Shown here in pieces: positions 61,259-64,000 of a DNA stretch of 64,000 nt (position 1 is the first letter of the stretch; each line of letters starts with the position of its first letter). This DNA is from Geobacillus thermocatenulatus (GTDB taxonomy: Bacteria; Bacillota; Bacilli; Bacillales; Anoxybacillaceae). Made by a program: the position numbers and the translations under genes. Location of the stretch: contig NZ_NEWK01000002.1 in the NCBI RefSeq assembly GCF_002217655.1, forward strand, positions 373,164 through 437,163, read 5' to 3'. A model generated the notes under the pieces. It was given only the letters and a program-made list of their open reading frames with translations. It searched no databases and was not told where the DNA came from.

Positions 61259-62560
61259 TTATTGCTGGGCCAGGGTCTTGGGCTGATACGCCGGATCGAG
61301 CTGTTCTGGATAGCCATAAGAGCCGTGCTCGCTAATATCAAGACCTGAAATTTCTTGTTCCGCCGTCACACGCAGTCCGATCGTTTTCTTCATAGCATAT
61401 AAGATGACAAACGAAACAGCAGCGACATACACCGCAGCACCGAGCACCCCGACCGTTTGCACAATCAGCTGATCAAATCCGCCGCCGTAAAACAGTCCAG
61501 CCTTCCCGATGCCCGTGATCTCGACTAAACGCGGCGAGGCGAAAAACCCGGTTGAAATCGTGCCAATAATGCCAGCGACACCATGGACGGAAAAAGCATA
61601 AATCGGATCGTCAATCCCTTTGCGTTCAAAGTAGATGGATGTCCAGAACGTAAACGCCCCCGCCATTGCGCCGATCACAACCGCCGCCCACGGTTCGACG
61701 AACGCGCACGCGGCGGTAATGGCAACCAAAGCCGCGAGCACACCGTTCACCATTGCCGGAATGTCTGCTTTGCCGACTAAAATTTTCGCCGTCACAATCG
61801 CGGCGACCGCTCCCGCCGCGGCGGCCAAATTCGTCGTCAGCGCGACATAGCCGAAAAATCCGTCGCCAACCGCCATCGTGCTGCCAGCGTTAAAGCCAAA
61901 CCAGCCGATCCATAAAATCAATCCGCCAATGACCGTATATACTTGGTTATGCCCAGGAATGACGTTTGGCGTCTTGTCTTTATTGAACTTGCCGATGCGC
62001 GGCCCAAGCAAAATCGTAGCCACGAGCGCCGCAATCGCGCCTTGCAAGTGGACAACGGTCGAACCAGCGAAATCTTGCATTCCCATTTTCCCAAGCCAGC
62101 CGCCGCCCCACACCCAATGGCCAATCACCGGGTAAATGGCGATCGTAAAAATCGTTCCGAAAAGAAAATAAACAGACAGTTTCGCCCGCTCAGCGAAGCC
62201 GCCCCAAGCGATGGCCAGCGACACGCCGGCAAAGCCGAGCTGGAATAAAAATTTGAGCTCGAGCGGCACATTCGCCCACGACAACGAGTCAAACGTTCCT
62301 TTTCCTTCTTTTAAAAACCATCCTTCTGTCCCGATGAAGCTATTCCCAGTCCCAAACGTAATGGCAAAGCCGAACGCCCAAAACGCCAATGAGGCGATGG
62401 CAAAGCTTAAAATTTGTTTGCCAGCCACATGCCCGGAGTTTTTCATGCGCGTTGATCCCGCCTCAAGCAAAGCAAACCCTGCTTGCATGCCGATGACAAG
62501 CACCGCGCTGAGCATCACCCAGAGAGCATCCAGCCCAAGCGTCAACGTTTTTTCATCCAT
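61259..62560 (-). CDS. amtB: Ammonium transporter AmtB
   Basis: 433 residues with eleven membrane segments. ALLEAGSTRMKNSGHV, the twin-histidine region in FAGSTVVHLQGAIAAL and FSVHGVAGIIGTISTGFF, and the FNAGS motif are typical. It takes up ammonium. The C-terminal cytoplasmic tail (GLDISEHGSYGYPEQ) that contacts PII is present, although no glnK is adjacent. A TnrA/GlnR-type box lies just upstream. AAAGAGGGGGAG precedes the ATG. Confidence 0.95.
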   Translation of the reverse strand: MDEKTLTLGLDALWVMLSAVLVIGMQAGFALLEAGSTRMKNSGHVAGKQILSFAIASLAFWAFGFAITFGTGNSFIGTEGWFLKEGKGTFDSLSWANVPLELKFLFQLGFAGVSLAIAWGGFAERAKLSVYFLFGTIFTIAIYPVIGHWVWGGGWLGKMGMQDFAGSTVVHLQGAIAALVATILLGPRIGKFNKDKTPNVIPGHNQVYTVIGGLILWIGWFGFNAGSTMAVGDGFFGYVALTTNLAAAAGAVAAIVTAKILVGKADIPAMVNGVLAALVAITAACAFVEPWAAVVIGAMAGAFTFWTSIYFERKGIDDPIYAFSVHGVAGIIGTISTGFFASPRLVEITGIGKAGLFYGGGFDQLIVQTVGVLGAAVYVAAVSFVILYAMKKTIGLRVTAEQEISGLDISEHGSYGYPEQLDPAYQPKTLAQQ

Positions 62561-62600
62561 TTACGTCTCCCCCTCTTTGTCATTTATTATCTCTTTTATA

Positions 62601-62617
62601 TGTCATAATATATAACA
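62601..62617. promoter_or_regulatory. TnrA/GlnR box upstream of amtB
   Basis: On the minus strand TGTTATATATTATGACA is a perfect match to TGTNA-N7-TNACA. It is only 41 bp from the start codon, so it probably overlaps the -10/-35 region and acts as a repressor site, unlike the activating -49 site of B. subtilis nrgA. Confidence 0.75.
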
Positions 62618-62696
62618 TAAAATCACTGAGAGCAACGTCTATTTTCTATTGTAAACGGTTACTAAAGAAAAAACTTTGTTAAATTTCCTCACAAAA

Positions 62697-62732
62697 GGAG
62701 AATGCCCCTCATCACGAAGGGCATTCCCACGG
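62697..62732 (-). terminator. Terminator of the VWA-like gene
   Basis: On the minus strand GAATGCCC, an 11-base loop, GGGCATTC then TCCTTTTGTG. It lies just after the stop and upstream of the amtB promoter. Confidence 0.7.
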
Positions 62733-62734
62733 TG

Positions 62735-63142
62735 TTACGCAACGCGAATCGGCTTGCCAAACGGCACGCGCGGCATATAATCGTCCGGCACAAGCCAAAA
62801 CACTTCATAGTTGACTTCGAGTTCTTCATAAAAATAGCCGGTTACATCGGTGATGTAAAACAACGTATCGATTTTTTGCGCAGCGGCCCATTCCAGCACT
62901 TCGGTGTACGACGATTTCCCGTGCTTGAAATATTGAATCGTCGCCACGCCAACCGGAGATACATCGCGAATTTTAAAATCCGCTTGAACGAGCAGCGTGT
63001 CCGGGCGCAGCTTTTCAAACAGCTTCACGATGTTTTGAATGAGCATTGGCCGCTCCGGACGGTTTGATGTGTCGATCGCCAGCGCGATGGAATGGTCTTT
63101 CCGCTCTTTGAGCAACACCAATAAGGCCCGCTGCCATCTCAC
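62735..63142 (-). CDS. VWA-like (DUF2201 C-terminal) protein
   Basis: 135 residues. SIALAIDTSNRPERPMLIQNI (about 18-38) looks like a variant MIDAS strand (DTSxR, not DxSxS), and KIDTLFYITDVTGYFYEEL (about 89-107) matches the later acidic strand. YEVFWLVPDDYMPRVPFGKPIRV at the end is typical of DUF2201 C-terminal domains. The metallopeptidase-like N-terminal part of that family is absent, so this is a stand-alone short form. GTG at 63142 is favoured by AAGGGGG 9 nt upstream. Confidence 0.7.
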   Translation of the reverse strand: MRWQRALLVLLKERKDHSIALAIDTSNRPERPMLIQNIVKLFEKLRPDTLLVQADFKIRDVSPVGVATIQYFKHGKSSYTEVLEWAAAQKIDTLFYITDVTGYFYEELEVNYEVFWLVPDDYMPRVPFGKPIRVA

Positions 63143-63293
63143 GATGATCATCCCCCTTATATCGGTGAATCGCCGTGCGCACTACTAGTATAGACGACGA
63201 TGGGGGAAAGTACGAACTGTTTTTCTTTCCTTTTTTCCCCTCCCGTTTCACAAACATCAACCAAAACGCTAAGGAACAGCTCCTTGACGTTTC

Positions 63294-63488
63294 TTACTCC
63301 CGCGGAGAAAGTGGGATGTCTGAGCCATTTTCATGATCGACTGCTGCCTCAATCGTTCCTTCTGCGTATACATCACTCACTTGTTCGTGCGTCTCGGAGA
63401 GCGCCGCACCGAGAAACGAATCCGACTCGTAATCCGACGGATCGTATTGCCGGCCGGTGATCTCAAGCGGCTGTTTCTTTTCTTTCAT
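63294..63488 (-). CDS. Small DUF4025 (YozQ-like) protein
   Basis: 64 residues, acidic and disordered-looking. SETHEQVSDVYAEGTIEAAVD (in part) contains the THEQVSDxYxEGTI motif that defines the DUF4025 family of sporulating Bacillaceae. CAAGGAGG precedes the ATG. Function unknown, possibly spore-associated. Confidence 0.78.
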   Translation of the reverse strand: MKEKKQPLEITGRQYDPSDYESDSFLGAALSETHEQVSDVYAEGTIEAAVDHENGSDIPLSPRE

Positions 63489-63636
63489 CCATCATTCCTC
63501 CTTGTGTATGCCGTTTGATGATTAGTGTGGAACAAGAGCGAAAAATCAAAAGAGGAAGTTTATGGGTGACGCATGCATACATAGGGGCAAACGCGGCAAA
63601 CTAACGATAAACAATGGAAAGAGAGGATGATGGCCA

Positions 63637-63765
63637 ATGAGACAGCCAAAGCAAAACGACAGCGTGGAACAGCAACGAAAAAAACAACAGCCGGACAAAG
63701 ACAGGGAAAAACAGCCGGGATACGGCGATAAAAAACTGGAAGGCCCAAACCATCCAGCAGAATAA
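63637..63765 (+). CDS. Small hydrophilic spore-type protein, 42 residues
   Basis: MRQPKQNDSVEQQRKKQQPD and then GYGDKKLEGPNHPAE. The Gln/Lys-rich, Pro-containing composition and the GDKKLxGPN end resemble small spore proteins of Bacillaceae (SspP/YpzG type), but I cannot assign it firmly. AGAGAGG lies upstream of the ATG. It is followed 15 bp later by the YndM-like gene. Confidence 0.5.
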   Translation: MRQPKQNDSVEQQRKKQQPDKDREKQPGYGDKKLEGPNHPAE

Positions 63766-63780
63766 AGGCGGCGAATCCCA

Positions 63781-64000
63781 ATGAGACATTTGCTTGCGTT
63801 AGTGCTGAAATATTTGCTGACCGCCACGGTGATGTTTGCCATTTTGCCGCTGTTTTTGCGTATTTCGTCTGCGGAAATACTATGGTTCAGCCTTTGGCTG
63901 ACGCTTATCGCCTATGCGATCGGCGACTTGTACATTCTGCCGCGCCTTGGCAACGTCTCAGCGACGATCGCCAATTTTGGGCTTGTGTTTGTAGCGGTAT
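63781..64000 (+). CDS. yndM: YndM-like DUF2512 membrane protein, 3' end off the window
   Basis: 73 visible codons. MRHLLALVLKYLLTATVMFAILP begins with a membrane helix, and LIAYAIGDLYILPRLGNVSATIANFG (described in parts) is the conserved second segment of DUF2512 proteins such as B. subtilis YndM. The family has four membrane helices and unknown function. AAAGGCGG precedes the ATG. Confidence 0.83.
   Translation, partial: MRHLLALVLKYLLTATVMFAILPLFLRISSAEILWFSLWLTLIAYAIGDLYILPRLGNVSATIANFGLVFVAV

Noticed and set aside
1-64000. CRISPR array, tRNA or rRNA genes
   Set aside because: No regularly spaced repeats beyond the single 27-bp pair at 19316-19406, and no tRNA or rRNA-like sequence was recognised.

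Overview
The window is a stretch of chromosome from a thermophilic Bacillaceae bacterium, almost certainly Geobacillus or a close relative. Evidence: about 52% GC with dense coding, strong AAAGGAGG-type ribosome binding sites, many GTG/TTG starts, spore-associated genes (an sspH-type small acid-soluble spore protein, ykoS/ykoT, yndM and yozQ relatives), a phosphotriesterase-like lactonase that I recall as nearly identical to the G. kaustophilus enzyme, and a PhoE-type phosphatase like that of G. stearothermophilus. No rRNA, tRNA, CRISPR array or prophage was seen.

Layout. 1-3.1 kb: glycolate/glyoxylate genes (glycolate oxidase FAD subunit running off the left edge, tartronate-semialdehyde reductase, hydroxypyruvate isomerase), followed by a 220-bp relic of an IS200/IS605-type element. 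3.6-9.5 kb: YetJ/BI-1 channel, AbrB-type membrane protein, GNAT acetyltransferase ending inside a 140-bp MITE-like repeat, cysteine synthase, a soluble histidine kinase and small proteins. 9.8-13.8 kb: secreted subtilase, YitT protein, TatA, SspH and its coupled partner, acyltransferase-3. 13.9-16.2 kb: thiM-thiD-thiE. 16.4-19.1 kb: ykoS-ykoT. 19.5-22.3 kb: acyl-CoA ligase coupled to the lactonase behind a promoter with a palindromic operator. 22.5-27.5 kb: TudS-like desulfidase, 5-oxoprolinase operon (IclR regulator, pxpB, pxpC, pxpA) and a GNAT protein.

27.8-31.3 kb: NAD(P)HX repair enzyme, a transporter relic, a ClpX-type zinc-finger protein, a DCC oxidoreductase and YedK. 31.4-36 kb: a signalling operon with an Hpt-REC-GGDEF-REC diguanylate cyclase, a CheY-like regulator and a large sensor kinase. 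36.1-40.9 kb: alpha/beta hydrolase, then a MerR-acyl-CoA ligase-acyl-CoA dehydrogenase operon with its operator in the promoter spacer. 41.2-43.8 kb: a three-gene ABC-2 exporter. 43.9-45.1 kb: a heptad-repeat coiled-coil gene and a second IS200/IS605-type relic. 45.1-49.7 kb: acetoacetyl-CoA synthetase and the feo operon, in which FeoB is divided into two overlapping genes. 49.9-53.6 kb: PhoE, a GNAT protein with a coupled 47-residue protein, and a PAS-GGDEF-EAL protein. 53.7-58.5 kb: a Fur-type siderophore uptake locus (two permeases, ATPase and FhuF-like reductase, divergent from the binding lipoprotein). 58.8-64 kb: a PCYCGC lipoprotein, an ammonium transporter operon carrying a GlnD-like nucleotidyltransferase and a DEDDh exonuclease instead of glnK, a VWA-like protein and small spore-type proteins.

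The region reads as ordinary chromosome with many short translationally coupled operons. The most unusual items are the two structured IS200/IS605 relics with a shared architecture, the divided FeoB, the lactonase/acyl-CoA ligase pair, the Amt-nucleotidyltransferase-exonuclease operon and the Hpt-containing c-di-GMP module.
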